From the NCBI GenBank assembly GCA_032717465.1, contig CM064713.1:11749916-11813915 (forward strand): a DNA stretch of 64,000 nt, written 5' to 3'. Below are positions 54,881-64,000 of this stretch, piece by piece; the stretch's first letter is position 1; each line of letters begins with the position of its first letter. Below the pieces are notes generated by a model. That model did not search any database. It was not told where the DNA came from and worked only from the letters and a program-made list of their open reading frames with translations. Source of the DNA: Coenobita brevimanus. Lineage: Eukaryota; Arthropoda; Malacostraca; Decapoda; Coenobitidae. The position numbers and the translations under genes were made by a program.

Positions 54881-55339
54881 CAAACTTTATAAGGTAATGG
54901 TTAGGAGTATCTTAATTTATGGACACGAGTCTTGGTACAGCACAGTGACTATGGAAAATAAATTCTTGGTGTTTGAAAATAAAGCACTTAGAAGAATATT
55001 AGGAGTTAAGTGGTGGGAAAGGATACCAAATAGTAGAATTAGAGAAATAACGGGAGTGCAGCCGATCGATGAATATGTTAGATTCGCACGATGGAAGTGG
55101 CTAGGACATGTGTATAGGAGACAGGGAATAGTACGAGGTACACCAGGGTGGGTGGCACCTGGTAGGAGAGGTAGAGGAAGGCCAAAAGAGACGTGGGTGA
55201 GGACAATGAGACGGGAAGCTGGAGATGAGTGTTGGGGAGATCTTGAGGAGTTAGCACAAGATAGGATGTGGTGGTGTGAGTTCATCGAGGCCCTATGCAT
55301 CCCCGAGGGTGCCACAGGAAATGATTGATTGATTGATTG
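54881..55339 (+). mobile_element. nested 459-bp RTE-like LINE fragment with TSD and (TGAT)n tail
   Basis: It is flanked by an exact 10-bp duplication, AAAACTAAAT, at 54871-54880 and 55340-55349. It ends in TGATTGATTGATTGA. Within the B1 LINE it splits a segment that is continuous in the minus copy at 10.6 kb. It is 5'-truncated, leaving only the C-terminal coding end. This is the pattern of target-primed reverse transcription. Confidence 0.9.
54897..55328 (+). CDS. C-terminal end of an RTE-like LINE ORF (intact in the fragment)
   Basis: A 143-codon frame, uninterrupted to its stop, reads ILIYGHESWYSTVTMENK, ALRRILGVKWWERIPNSRIR, RFARWKWLGHVYRRQGIV and GRGRPKETWVRTMRRE and ends IEALCIPEGATGND. 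These blocks are the usual RTE-type tail behind the RT, with a GHVYRR block like that of LINE A (GHVERM) but from another family. The catalytic RT box is not included. The first Met is just the first after the truncated 5' edge, so this is not an independent gene. No decay is visible, which suggests a recent insertion. Confidence 0.75.
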   Translation: MVRSILIYGHESWYSTVTMENKFLVFENKALRRILGVKWWERIPNSRIREITGVQPIDEYVRFARWKWLGHVYRRQGIVRGTPGWVAPGRRGRGRPKETWVRTMRREAGDECWGDLEELAQDRMWWCEFIEALCIPEGATGND

Positions 55340-55349
55340 AAAACTAAAT

Positions 55350-56010
55350 ATATACAATATACTAATAGACAGATATTGCCGGATTCGTACATTACCTTCA
55401 GTGCTACTAATACTTCCATCTCCAAAAGTATTGAAATTCTTGGCGTCTCAATTAACAAGCTCTCATGTCAGATCACTTGCTAAAACTGACTCAGAGAAAC
55501 TTGGATTATTGTACAGAGTCCGTAACTTCTTCGCTGATGAGGAGTTAGTTATAATTTATAAGAGCCATGTGTGCTCTCAGCTTGAATATTGCTCACCCTT
55601 GTGGAATGGATGTGGAGAGGTTGCATTAAAACAACTAAAAATTCGTAACAAAGCTGTTAGAAATATTAACAACTCTGCCATTACATATAAACTACCTCCC
55701 CTGCAAGTAAGAAGGAATGTTGCCTACCTTGAATTATTTTACAGATATTTTTTGGGGCAAATGCTCAGACGAAGTTGCGTCCATGATGCCACCTCTCCAT
55801 GCCTTCCCTCGTGCTACACGGGCATCTGGTAGCGCTCATGACTGGAATGTCACTCAGCCATATTGCAAAACTTCTGCCTATCAGAATTCTTTCATTCCCC
55901 GAACTGCATCTCTCTGGAACTCGCTTCCCTAGAGTTGTTTCCCTCCAAATTTTAACCCACAGTTGTTCAAGTTTAACTGTTACAGATATTTTATGAACAG
56001 AGGACACCAG
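55350..56010 (+). pseudogene. LINE B1 RT end and C-terminal region, after the nested insertion
   Basis: Continues with the SYITFSATNTSISKSIEIL-type block, LGVSIN, HVRSLAKTDSEKLGLLYRVR, EYCSPLWNGCGEVALKQLK and LFYRYFLGQMLRR. It ends in FIPRTASLWNSLP. It follows the order of the minus copy at 10.3-10.7 and 9.95-10.2 kb. A frameshift near 55740 divides the last part. Confidence 0.75.
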
Positions 56011-56309
56011 TAATCTGGTGTATGGATTATTTTTTTATTCATTTGTTTTTTCTTCCTCCATTCTGTAATTTAAAAAAATAAATAAATAAAACCTAAAATC
56101 AGCAATTGCGAATAGATTATTGGGATATCCATATTTTTCGTCTCCATCCAATTCAAAGCAGAAGTTACGTGTCATACGTGTACAACTAGTTGTGGCATGC
56201 TGTAAGCTTGCCAAGAATCCCATTGTCTGCAATACAATTATTATTCTGTTACGAGAATGGACGGCTGGGACTTTCTACCAGCCGCGATAGCGAAGCTGGT
56301 ATTGTTTTC

Positions 56310-56580
56310 ACTTTGTCTGTCAGTCTGAGTGTCTGTTACCATGATAACTTTGCAGCCGCTAAAGATATCATCACAAAATTCCACAGGTATTTAGTAGGAA
56401 AAAAAATCCATCACTAGTTCAAAATTGGTGAAAGTAGGTCGAGGTATGTGTGTCTGTTACCACGATAACCTCGCAACCGCTCAAGATATCATCAAAAAAT
56501 TTTACGAGCTTTAGTATGGATCGAAAATTTCCTACGAGTTAGAAATTGGTGAAAGTAGGTCAAGGTCAAGTTCATTTTCC
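56310..56580 (+). repeat. two-unit tandem repeat, ~120 bp
   Basis: GTGTCTGTTACCATGATAAC at about 56331 recurs as GTGTCTGTTACCACGATAAC near 56450. Both are followed by AAGATATCATCA, then AAATTGGTGAAAGTAGGTC. The AGGTCAAGGTCA at the end recalls the half-site array at 17.6 kb but is not part of it. Confidence 0.6.
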
Positions 56581-56639
56581 GAGCCACGTTAGACATGTAT
56601 TGGCCCGTGGCTGGTGTGATTCCCTCCTTAGGGGGCCTT

Positions 56640-57900
56640 TAGTATGATTTTGTATGCACAGTGTTTGGTGCACTTCTTAGTGTACTGCTTTTTGTTGTGC
56701 GAATAATCTCCCCAGCAGAAACCGGGCCCGTATCCATGAAATTCAATGGCAGGGGGGGGGGGACTTGAGCTTCATTTAACGGAACGTCCATGCAATTAAC
56801 TTTAGGAGAAAGGTTACTAAAACAGAAAAACTGTTATTTCTATTATGCTGTTAAATAAATTTGATTAGGTTCAAATTTAATCTTTTTTTTTTAGATATGT
56901 AGTTATGATTTGTATAAAATGAAAACCCATAAGAACTTTGTCTTAACTTAGAATCTGCAGTAATACCATAGGGTATATTGAAAAAAAAAAATCCCTAACT
57001 TATAATTATTATTAAGAGTTAAATGTGAAAAAAAATATAACTGTGCTCCCAATAAAATTTAAAAGCGTTGCCACTAAAATATTTGGAAAACCTTGAGTTG
57101 CGTGGCAAAATGTCTATGGAAATCTGTAATTTTGCTGTAGTATTAAAATAAATCCAAATATATTAAGATACTCCCAAACTGGAGAGTAAATATATATTTC
57201 AATTTAAAAAGTTTTCCAAGCAATTGAAATAATTGATTTCAAATAATACTGTCTGCTACAGGTAGGTAGAACTAGAAGGTTTGTAGGGGAAGGCGTGGGG
57301 TGCCACTCGCTCCAACGCCCTGGGTAAGGATCTGGTAAAGGGACATTGCCTCCACCCCGTACCGTAGTCTGGAATGTAGTGTACCAGCTTCACTCCAGAT
57401 GTGTTATGCATTGCACTATGATTGCCGGGAAACACGTTATAATGGAGGGAAACAATATTATCCCATAATTTCATGCACAGTTTTTCAACTACCATTCTGA
57501 GGGAATATACGGATTGAGAGAAAATGGCTGAATATATCATCACCAAAGGCAAACTACCAGTACACACCCTGCCACATGAGGCATCAGCAATGTAATTAGT
57601 GTCATCATAATTGCATTACGAACTGTTTTAATATCCAAAATAATGTATGTTTAACATGAACAGGTAAACAGCTGTAAGCTCATTGTGGAAAACTGTGAAT
57701 ATTCCTTGTCTGCACTGAGAAACAGAACTTCACTGCTTGATTAAGCGACTCGAGTCTGTGTATCATCCCCCATTCGAGAGATAAGAAGCGAGTTGAGGGA
57801 CATTTATATAACTGGGCAACGGAGCCACCAGTTAATATCAATGCCACAATATGAACGCGTCCCTCTTCAGCACTTCAAAAGTTGAATAAAATTACTTAGT
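56640..57900. other. no gene recognised
   Basis: AT-rich. A run of G lies at 56751-56761. The 103-codon minus-strand frame at 57567-57256 is open but shows no known motif. Confidence 0.35.
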
Positions 57901-57902
57901 AG

Positions 57903-60900
57903 CTATCTATCTATCTATATACCTAGGCTGCTTCCCCCAAGGAAAGGGAGGTAGCCAAGACAGGACGAAACACTCCCCATTTACTCATCCATTCAAACAC
58001 ATTCATTCGCATCTTAGCCCCAAAGGGGAGAACGGACAGAACCTTACCGCACCACACCGCACAAGGGTCAACTGCGCAATGCAATCAGTGACATCTGCAG
58101 CAAGGCCCGACAGCAGAACTGGTTTACCCCTGCCACATCATAACAGACCCATCCCCTTACCCGCACCTGAGCTGACTAGCTGATCAGACCAAATGCGGGA
58201 GAATATCCCCTCAGGGCTGCGTCATCACTTATTCATTCACAATTTCTCTCCATTTATTTCTGTCACGCACAGCCACTCTTCCTTGCTCAACAGACATCCC
58301 TGTCGCATCCAGCGCTCTCTTCACACTGTCCATCCACCCTATTCGTGGTCTTCCTCTCAGCCTTACACCTCTCACATCAGATCTAGTTATCTTTTTCACC
58401 AATTGCTCATTATCCATTCTCTCCATATGCCCAAACCATCGCAACACCCTCTGCTCAACTCTACCAGCCATCTCCCGAACAACTCCAGTTCTCCTTCGCA
58501 CTTCATCATTTCGCACCCGATCCATACGCGTCACTCCACACATACTCCTCAGACACCTCATCTCCATTACATTCAAACTTTTCCTCTCTGCTACACCCAT
58601 ATTCCATGTTTCAGTCCCATATAACGCAGTTGGTACCACAACACCCTCATACAGCCTTCTCTTTACATCCATTCTAAGCGAACGACATTTAAACACTTTT
58701 TTCATTCCTCCCAGCACCTTTCCTACTTCATTTATTCTAAACTTCACTTCTGCATCTATTCTTCCATCCACAGCAACATGTGACCCTAATTACTTCACTC
58801 CACCTCCTCAAGCAACTCACCATTCAAAACTATATTCATCCCCCTACCATCTATCAACCTCGTACACTTCATCACTTTACTCTTATTTTCATTTACTTTC
58901 AATTTCCTCCTTTCACACACCCTTCCAAACTCCTCTACCAACTGTCTCAATCTCTCCTCTGAATCAGTCACCAATGCAGTATCATCTGCAAACAGCAGCT
59001 GCTTCAGATTCCACTCTCCACCATCAACATTCATCAGACTCAGACCTCCACCTAAAACTCTTGCATTCACCTCCCTTACAACACCATCCATGTAAATATT
59101 AAACAACCAAGGCGACATCACACATCCCTGTCGCAGCCCCACTCTCACGGGAAACCAATCACTCACAGCATTTCCCACTCTTACACACGCTCTACTATTT
59201 ACATAAATACTTTTCACCCCTTTTAGTAACCTACCATCAAGTCCATACAATCTTAAAACAGTCCACAAAGCCTCCCTATCAATTCTACCATACGCTTTCT
59301 CTAAATCCATAAATGCCCAAAACACATCCTTGCCTTTCGCTAAATACTTTTCACACACTTGTCTCACAGCAAACACATGATCAACGCATCCCCTCCCTCT
59401 CCTAAAGCCACACTGCTCATCACCAATCACTCCCTCTGTACCCTCTCTAACTCTCATAATTAACACTCTACCATACACCTTACCTACAACACTCAACAGA
59501 CTTATACCCCTAAAGCTAGTACATTCATACTTATCACCCTTGCCTTTATACAACGGGACCACACAAGTACTTGCCCAGTCAATTGGCACCATACCTTTCT
59601 CAAAGCACACATTCAACAATCTTACTAACCACTCAACAATAGTCACTCCACCACCCTTCAGGCATTCCACAGCACACCCATCCATACCTGCAGCTTTCCC
59701 TGTTTTCATCTCCTTTACTGCCTTCTCCACTTCCTCCTTCGTGATCAAAGAATCATTCAACTCTCCCAACACATTTATTCCTTGCACCCTTCCATCCGCC
59801 ACAATCTCAGCCACCCTTTCCTCCTCTACATTTAACAATCTTTCAAAATACTCTGCCCATCTCTTCCTTACTGCAACCATCTCAATTAACATCCTTCCAT
59901 CCTCTGCTTTTACTCGTTCTTCCTTCCCAGACTCTCCCCTTTGCACCCTTTTCACCTCCTTCCAAAACATTTTCTTATTCTGTTGAAAATTCTCTGCCAG
60001 CCGCCTACCCCACCTCTCATCTGCTGCCACTTTAGCATCACACACAGCCCTTCTCGCTCTATTTCTCTTTTCCTTATACCTTTCATATGACATATCATCC
60101 TTCCTCTGGAGCCACACTTCATATGCACGTCTCTTCTCAGCCACAGCCATACTTACTTCCTCGCACCACCATTCACTTCCTTTTCTTACACCACCACCCA
60201 CACGTCTCACACCACACACCTCTTCTGCATGCCCCACCACAGCACTCTTAAACAACTGCCATTCCTCCTCCACACTGCCATTTTCCCGATCTTTCACTGC
60301 GTTCCACTCATCTTTCAATTTCTCCTGATACTCTATCTTTTTCTCTCTTTTATCCAACTCACTCACTTTCAAAACCTCCCTGTCACACCTAACCCTCCTA
60401 GCTCTCACCCATCTCTTACCTACTCTTAACTTTCCATCCACCAGGTAGTGGTCAGACATACCTCCACCCTCCCCTCTCAGAACTCTCACATCCAACAATC
60501 TTCCTATTACATTCCTAGACACAACAACATAGTCCATCAAAGCTCTATCAACAACCCTTCCACCCTTCTGTTTCACCCATGTATACTTATAAATATCTTT
60601 CTTCTCAAACAGCGTATTCCCAATCACCATCTCTCGCTCAACACACATCGCTATCATTCGTTCCCCATTTTCATTTCTTCCAGGCACACCATGCATACCA
60701 ACTACGCCTTCAACTGCTACATTTCCCACTCTAGCATTCAGATCTCCCATCATTACCACATTCACATTCGCTCCAAAACTCTACAGACACTCATCAACAT
60801 CGTTCCAGAAAGACTCCCTCTCTTGTTCATCCCTTTCACTACCAGGCCCATATGCACTCACAAACACCCACAACTCACGTTCAAATTTCGCTTTCACCCA

Positions 60901-61395
60901 CATCAGTCTCGATGACACCTCCTTCCATTCAATCACACATTGCTGTACTTCCGGACTCACTAACAAGGCCACACCTTCTCTTGCCCTTCCTCTATCAACA
61001 CCTGACAATCTTCCATTCACACTTCCAAACATAGACTCCTCCTTCCCTATCATCTTCGTTTCACTCAAAGCTAACACATCCAACTTTATTCTCACAAACA
61101 TTCTCCCAATCTCCTCCCTTTTAGCCTCAATCGTACTACATCCACGCACATTCATAGACCCAATCTTCAGGGTACGGGGATAACTCCATCCCCCATCCCT
61201 TTCTCTGGCCTGTCTCTTTTTAGGAACTAAAAACCAGAGGAGGGGGTCCCTAGTCCCCTCACCCCGCCCCTTTTAGTCGCCTTTTACGACACGCAGGGAA
61301 TACGGTGGCAGTATTCTTCCTAACACAACCTGGCCGCAGAGTAGTAGTACCACCCCATAGTGCGGCCAGGCTGTGTCCCCCCCGCCACAGGGGGG
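57903..61395 (-). mobile_element. RTE-like LINE family C, full length and nearly intact
   Basis: On the minus strand it begins at a CCCCCTGTGGCGGGG block shared with the plus-strand copy at 20129. It runs through a 5' region containing GTCGTAAAAGGCGAC (61276-61290, reverse), one EN-RT frame and a 3' untranslated region. It ends in TAGATAGATAGATAG (57903-57918). Total length is about 3.5 kb. Only two lesions are visible in the coding part. It is very similar to the 20.1-kb copy. Confidence 0.9.
58229..61155 (-). pseudogene. LINE C endonuclease-reverse transcriptase
   Basis: The start chosen is MNVRGCSTIEAKREE at 61155; the frame is open a little further upstream. Endonuclease blocks LALSETKM, MMGDLNARVG, DYVVVS and SDHYLV are all present. 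A TAG at 60781-60783 interrupts where the 20.7-kb copy has a Gln codon. RT blocks follow: MKTGKAAGMDGCAVECLK, VVPLYKGKGDKYE, EQCGFRRGRGCVDHV, FMDLEKAYGRID (motif A Asp kept), GLRQGCVMSPWLFNIYMDG and the catalytic LLFADDTALV. A short deletion near 58772-58794 removes part of an FKYLG-type block and shifts the frame. The last 180 codons have GTETWNMGVAERK, VLRWFGHMERM, RGRPRIGWMDSVKR and a VRDRNKWREIV end. No RNase H. About 1,000 residues in total, as usual for RTE-type. Confidence 0.9.

Positions 61396-61397
<2 letters not shown>

Positions 61398-61432
<35 letters not shown>
61398..61432. repeat. (TA)n microsatellite
   Basis: Short TA repeat at the 5' edge of the LINE C copy. Confidence 0.9.
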
Positions 61433-61433
<1 letters not shown>

Positions 61434-61439
61434 CCCATC

Positions 61440-61960
61440 ATAATTTTTAGTGGGATCAGGTCCCATCCCAGGGAAATATAAAATTCTTGAAAACAGTGAA
61501 AAGAGGGCAGATATGGCTTTGATATTTTAGTACATGCTGCACAATGGTTCCTCATCCATAATGCGATACTTGGGGAGCGTAAGCCCCCCAGTGATTCTTA
61601 AGGGGGCCAGTCTGCCTTCCAAAATTAAGAATGGCCAGAATAAAGGAAAGATTTGGATTACATTTCCCAGGTGAGTTCACTTGATTTCTGGAAATATTTT
61701 GCGCTAAAGAGTTTTTCATCCATGATTTTCAGGGTGTTGAGCCCTCTTCAGGAAAATAAAAATTCTCAGAGATAGTGAAAAGTGGGCACTTATGGCTTTG
61801 GTATTTTAGTACATGATGCACAATGGACTCTCATCCGTAATGCAATATTCCGGGAGCGAGACCTCCCAAATGATTCTTGGAGGGATAGATCCCCTCCCAA
61901 AAATAAAAAATGATCTGATGTGAGGGAAAGTGAGACATTACTTTCAGCGAAATCGGCATA
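61440..61960 (+). repeat. ~279-bp direct repeat, two diverged units
   Basis: TTTTAGTACATG.TGCACAATGG occurs at about 61527 and 61806, 279 bp apart. Each is followed by CTCATCC.TAATGC, GGGAGCG and TGATTCTT. Upstream of each, TCTTGAAAACAGTGAAAAG and TCTCAGAGATAGTGAAAAG correspond. Not coding. Confidence 0.6.
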
Positions 61961-62035
61961 CTTATCACTGGATTGGATGTGCATTTCTGATGTGTTCTCT
62001 GAACGCACATGAAGAAACTGCACATCTGCTTTGTT

Positions 62036-62068
62036 ATTATTATTATCATTATTATTATTATTATTATT
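62036..62068. repeat. (ATT)n microsatellite
   Basis: ATT/ATC triplets ending in TTATTATTCATCC. Confidence 0.85.
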
Positions 62069-62274
62069 CATCCGGACCTCCTTTCCCACCCTGGGGCAGA
62101 GTGAGGAGTAGCAATGTCCAGACAGCCCAAATCTGCCCAATCCAATGGATCACGCTTCCAGTCACTCATCATTCAAGCCCCCAGAATCCTGGCTTTATCG
62201 GATACGCCAAAAACATTCACCACGTTAGCTTCACATAAACTTATCCGACTGAGTCAATCCGGACGCTGCCATGT

Positions 62275-62416
62275 TAAAAAGGGGTGCCAAATCCCTGATC
62301 ATGCATTTCTCCTCACAACATTCATCCAACCAGCTCGATCTCTTGTCAGTTCCCTAGCCTCACCGACTTCCAAACCTCTCTTCCTCACACACTCATCCAC
62401 CATATCTCTCCATCTT
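62275..62416 (-). pseudogene. short RTE-like LINE C-terminal fragment
   Basis: The minus strand reads MRRWRDMVDECVRKRGLEVG, then EARELTRDRAGWMNVVRRNA and a stop at 62299. RWRDMVDE and DRAGWMN are the usual last blocks of RTE-type LINE ORFs (compare MRWRDGVERY and DRATWSD in LINE A). It is a different family from A, C and the 54.9-kb fragment. Its 5' side adjoins the (ATT)n run. Confidence 0.6.

Positions 62417-62459
<43 letters not shown>
62417..62459. repeat. (ATT)n microsatellite
   Basis: About fourteen uninterrupted ATT triplets between the LINE end and the SINE-like copy. Confidence 0.9.
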
Positions 62460-62462
62460 GTG

Positions 62463-62665
62463 GTAGGTGGGGGCGCTCAATCGGATTGAGCCTATGTAGG
62501 TTCATATCCAAGGGATGGTTGGAGTTTATTGCTCACGTAATGCCACTCACGGATGAGTGAGGCTGGTTACTCCCATCTTAAATGTCAGGACCAACTTGTC
62601 TAGCCCCGGGCTCCTATGCTTCTCATGGAGAAACATAGGATTGGATGATTGATGGATGGATGGAT
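62463..62665 (+). repeat. SINE-like repeat with (GATG)n tail, copy 2
   Basis: The plus strand reads GGTGGGGGCGCTCAATCGGA, then TTTATTGCTCACGTAATGCC and GATGAGTGAGGCTGGTTACT. It ends GATTGATGGATGGATGGATT. It is the reverse complement of 255-465 with moderate divergence. The tail resembles that of LINE A at 34510. Confidence 0.65.
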
Positions 62666-62689
62666 TATCTCTTCTGTCACGAGCTCTGC

Positions 62690-62990
62690 TTTTATGCTTC
62701 TCCCGCGCCCATCCCTCCCAATCCCTTACCAACCTACTCCTTGTTTTCAGCATCTTTTTTTCTTTTTTTTCCATCCCACATGGCCAGACAAATTTCTAAA
62801 ACTTTCAATAACCCCTTTTCTGTCCTTCCCGTTTCCCTCTCTGCTCCCCCTTCCTCCTTCCCGTCTCTGTTTCCCTCTCCTTCCCTCCCCTCTCGCTGTG
62901 TTCCCCTTTCTCCTTTCCATTTCCCTGTTTATCTGTCTCCAGTTCCACTCCTTTCTTCCCATTTCCGTAATTCTTGACGGTCTATATTGA
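62690..62990 (+). repeat. polypyrimidine-rich tract
   Basis: C- and T-rich throughout (CCTTCCTCCTTCCC-type words), with a T run at 62756-62770. Mirror of the composition at 32.1-32.8 kb but without clear sequence match. Confidence 0.65.
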
Positions 62991-63279
62991 GATCATGCAT
63001 TGTAGCTGGATGAGACCTGTCAGAATTTGCATCCAAAGGGTTGTTGGGGTATAATGTTCATAAAGTGCTACTCAGGGGTATGGAAGACTTGTCACTGTCG
63101 CCTTAAATTTTGTGACTGCGTAGCTTAACTCCGGCCTCCAACGCTACTGACTGAGTAAAATGATATATGAAGAGATACAGATATAGGTAAGATTGAGATG
63201 TTTTCTTAGGAGACTTTGCGGTATTTTATCAATTTAATCGCCCAATGCACTGGTGTAATTTCATTTTTACTTATGCTAC

Positions 63280-63400
63280 AAAGGCTGTGCAGTTAGCATC
63301 TCAGACTGTGCAGCTGCTCGCCCCTTAACACCAAGGTTCGATTCTAAGTGTAAGCAGCAGGCGTCAGTCGACAGAGATGCCCATTCGGCCTTTGTGGGTT
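63280..63400 (+). repeat. possible tRNA-related SINE head
   Basis: A TTAGCATCTCAGACTG block (weak A-box) and GGTTCGATTCT (63332-63342, B-box-like) follow at tRNA-like spacing. Followed by a body that leads into the tandem duplication at 63411. Confidence 0.45.
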
Positions 63401-63410
63401 GGTAGGTAAA

Positions 63411-63584
63411 ATTAGTACCTCAGATAACACTTAGAGGAAGTAACTGTGGTAACTTGGATGATGTAGTGGCCTTGTATCCCAGGATAATAAGTGAGTAATT
63501 AGTACCTCAGATAACACCTAGGGGAAGTAACTGTGGTAACTTGGATTATGTAGTAACCTTGTATCCCAGGATAATAAGTGAATA
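63411..63584 (+). repeat. 87-bp tandem duplication
   Basis: ATTAGTACCTCAGATAACAC begins at 63411 and again at 63498. The two 87-bp units differ at only a few positions (for example GATGATGTAGTGG and GATTATGTAGTAA). It may be the body of the preceding SINE-like head. Confidence 0.75.
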
Positions 63585-63599
63585 ACCCGCCACAGGCTT

Positions 63600-64000
63600 A
63601 AAAGCTTAGGTTACTGGATGTGAGCACTGTGGCTGACTTACGGCGTCTGCCCTGACCTTTGCCTTTACATTTCTGGATTATTACTTTCAGCTTAGGATAG
63701 ACCTCTCGTATTAAATGTAACAATGAAGGGAATGATTAACTACTCCAATTTCGAAAGTGGTTTCTAAGCTGCAGAGCACTGGGTACAATTTTTAAATAAG
63801 GAGCATCTTCATCATGGTTCCTCTCCATTATTGTTGCACTCACAGGGACAGCCAAATATAGTGCCTGTCCCTATCCCTGTCACTTACTCACCCACACACT
63901 GTACTTCTTGAAGAATGGGATCCAGATCTTATGGGTTATGGGAGGAGTGCTTGAAAAAAAAAAAAAATAGCACAATAGAACCTCCCCCTGGGCACTGTGG
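63600..64000. other. no gene recognised
   Basis: Unique-looking sequence with a poly(A) run near 63954-63967. No motif on either strand. Confidence 0.3.

Larger units (their letters stand above)
53645..56092 (+). mobile_element. LINE family B1, 5'-truncated copy 2 with a nested insertion
   Basis: It runs from the EN-RT linker to a 3' end with an AAATAAATAAATAAAA tail (56075-56092). The linker contains a ~58-bp tandem duplication (AACAATAGAATATTC... at about 53740 and 53798). RT is broken at 54881-55339 by a nested LINE. Removing it restores collinearity with the minus copy at 9.9-12.9 kb. Confidence 0.85.

Noticed and set aside
57256..57567. 103-codon minus-strand frame that might be an exon
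   Set aside because: No recognisable domain and no convincing splice sites or neighbouring exons. Codon pattern not distinctive.
63280..63400. Functional tRNA gene at a B-box-like site
   Set aside because: The A box is weak and no acceptor stem closes. Better read as a SINE head. The same applies to 23612, 29300 and 29670.

Overview
The window is repeat-dominated eukaryotic DNA. I could not recognise a single intact host gene, rRNA or functional tRNA. It has long (TA)n, (CT)n(CA)n and (ATT)n microsatellites, several families of endonuclease/RT LINEs with short tetranucleotide tails, tRNA-related SINE heads, a Tigger-type DNA transposon, a mariner-like foldback element and two Ty3/gypsy-type LTR elements. 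This mix suggests an arthropod, most likely a decapod crustacean. That assignment is an inference from general style, not from a diagnostic gene.

Layout. 0-2.2 kb: fragments of dispersed repeats. 2.2-6.6 kb: a Ty3/gypsy-type LTR element whose 5' LTR and most of gag are missing. Its pol order is protease, integrase, RT, RNase H, and the 3' LTR follows directly after RNase H. 6.6-9.6 kb: a degraded RTE-like LINE (family A, minus strand). 9.9-12.9 kb: a degraded CR1/Jockey-group LINE (family B1, minus). 12.9-13.8 kb: a Tigger/pogo remnant with terminal inverted repeats and TA duplications. 14-18 kb: sparse, with LINE fragments and a ~147-bp tandem array rich in AGGTCA half-sites. 18.3-19.7 kb: family E and family A LINE fragments. 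20.1-21.5 kb: the 5' part of a young RTE-like LINE (family C, plus). 23.5-24.4 kb: a SINE head, TA tracts and a 225-bp palindromic mariner-like element. 25.4-28.5 kb: family E LINE (minus) with a family B2 LINE inserted in its endonuclease domain. 29-38.1 kb: SINE pair, B2 LINE copies (two of them head to head), a polypurine tract and family A ends.

38.1-46.5 kb: a gag fragment of one gypsy element, then a complete-length second gypsy element (38647-46453) with two 575-bp LTRs, gag, PR, RT, RH and IN. It also has a third open region built of 11- and 12-residue repeats arranged as a higher-order A-B-C-D array. 46.5-53.6 kb: mostly unassigned, with a diverged ~700-bp direct duplication. 53.6-56.1 kb: a second B1 LINE (plus) carrying a nested 459-bp LINE insertion with a 10-bp target-site duplication and a (TGAT)n tail. 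57.9-61.4 kb: a full-length, nearly intact family C LINE (minus) broken only by one stop and one short frameshift. 61.4-64 kb: tandem repeats, a SINE-like copy matching the inverted one at 255-465, and low-complexity DNA.

The elements record layered insertion: B2 in E, a truncated LINE in B1, and probably Tigger in the B1 5' region and A in E. Every coding element carries at least one lesion, so nothing here looks able to move by itself. The family C copy at 58-61 kb is closest to intact.
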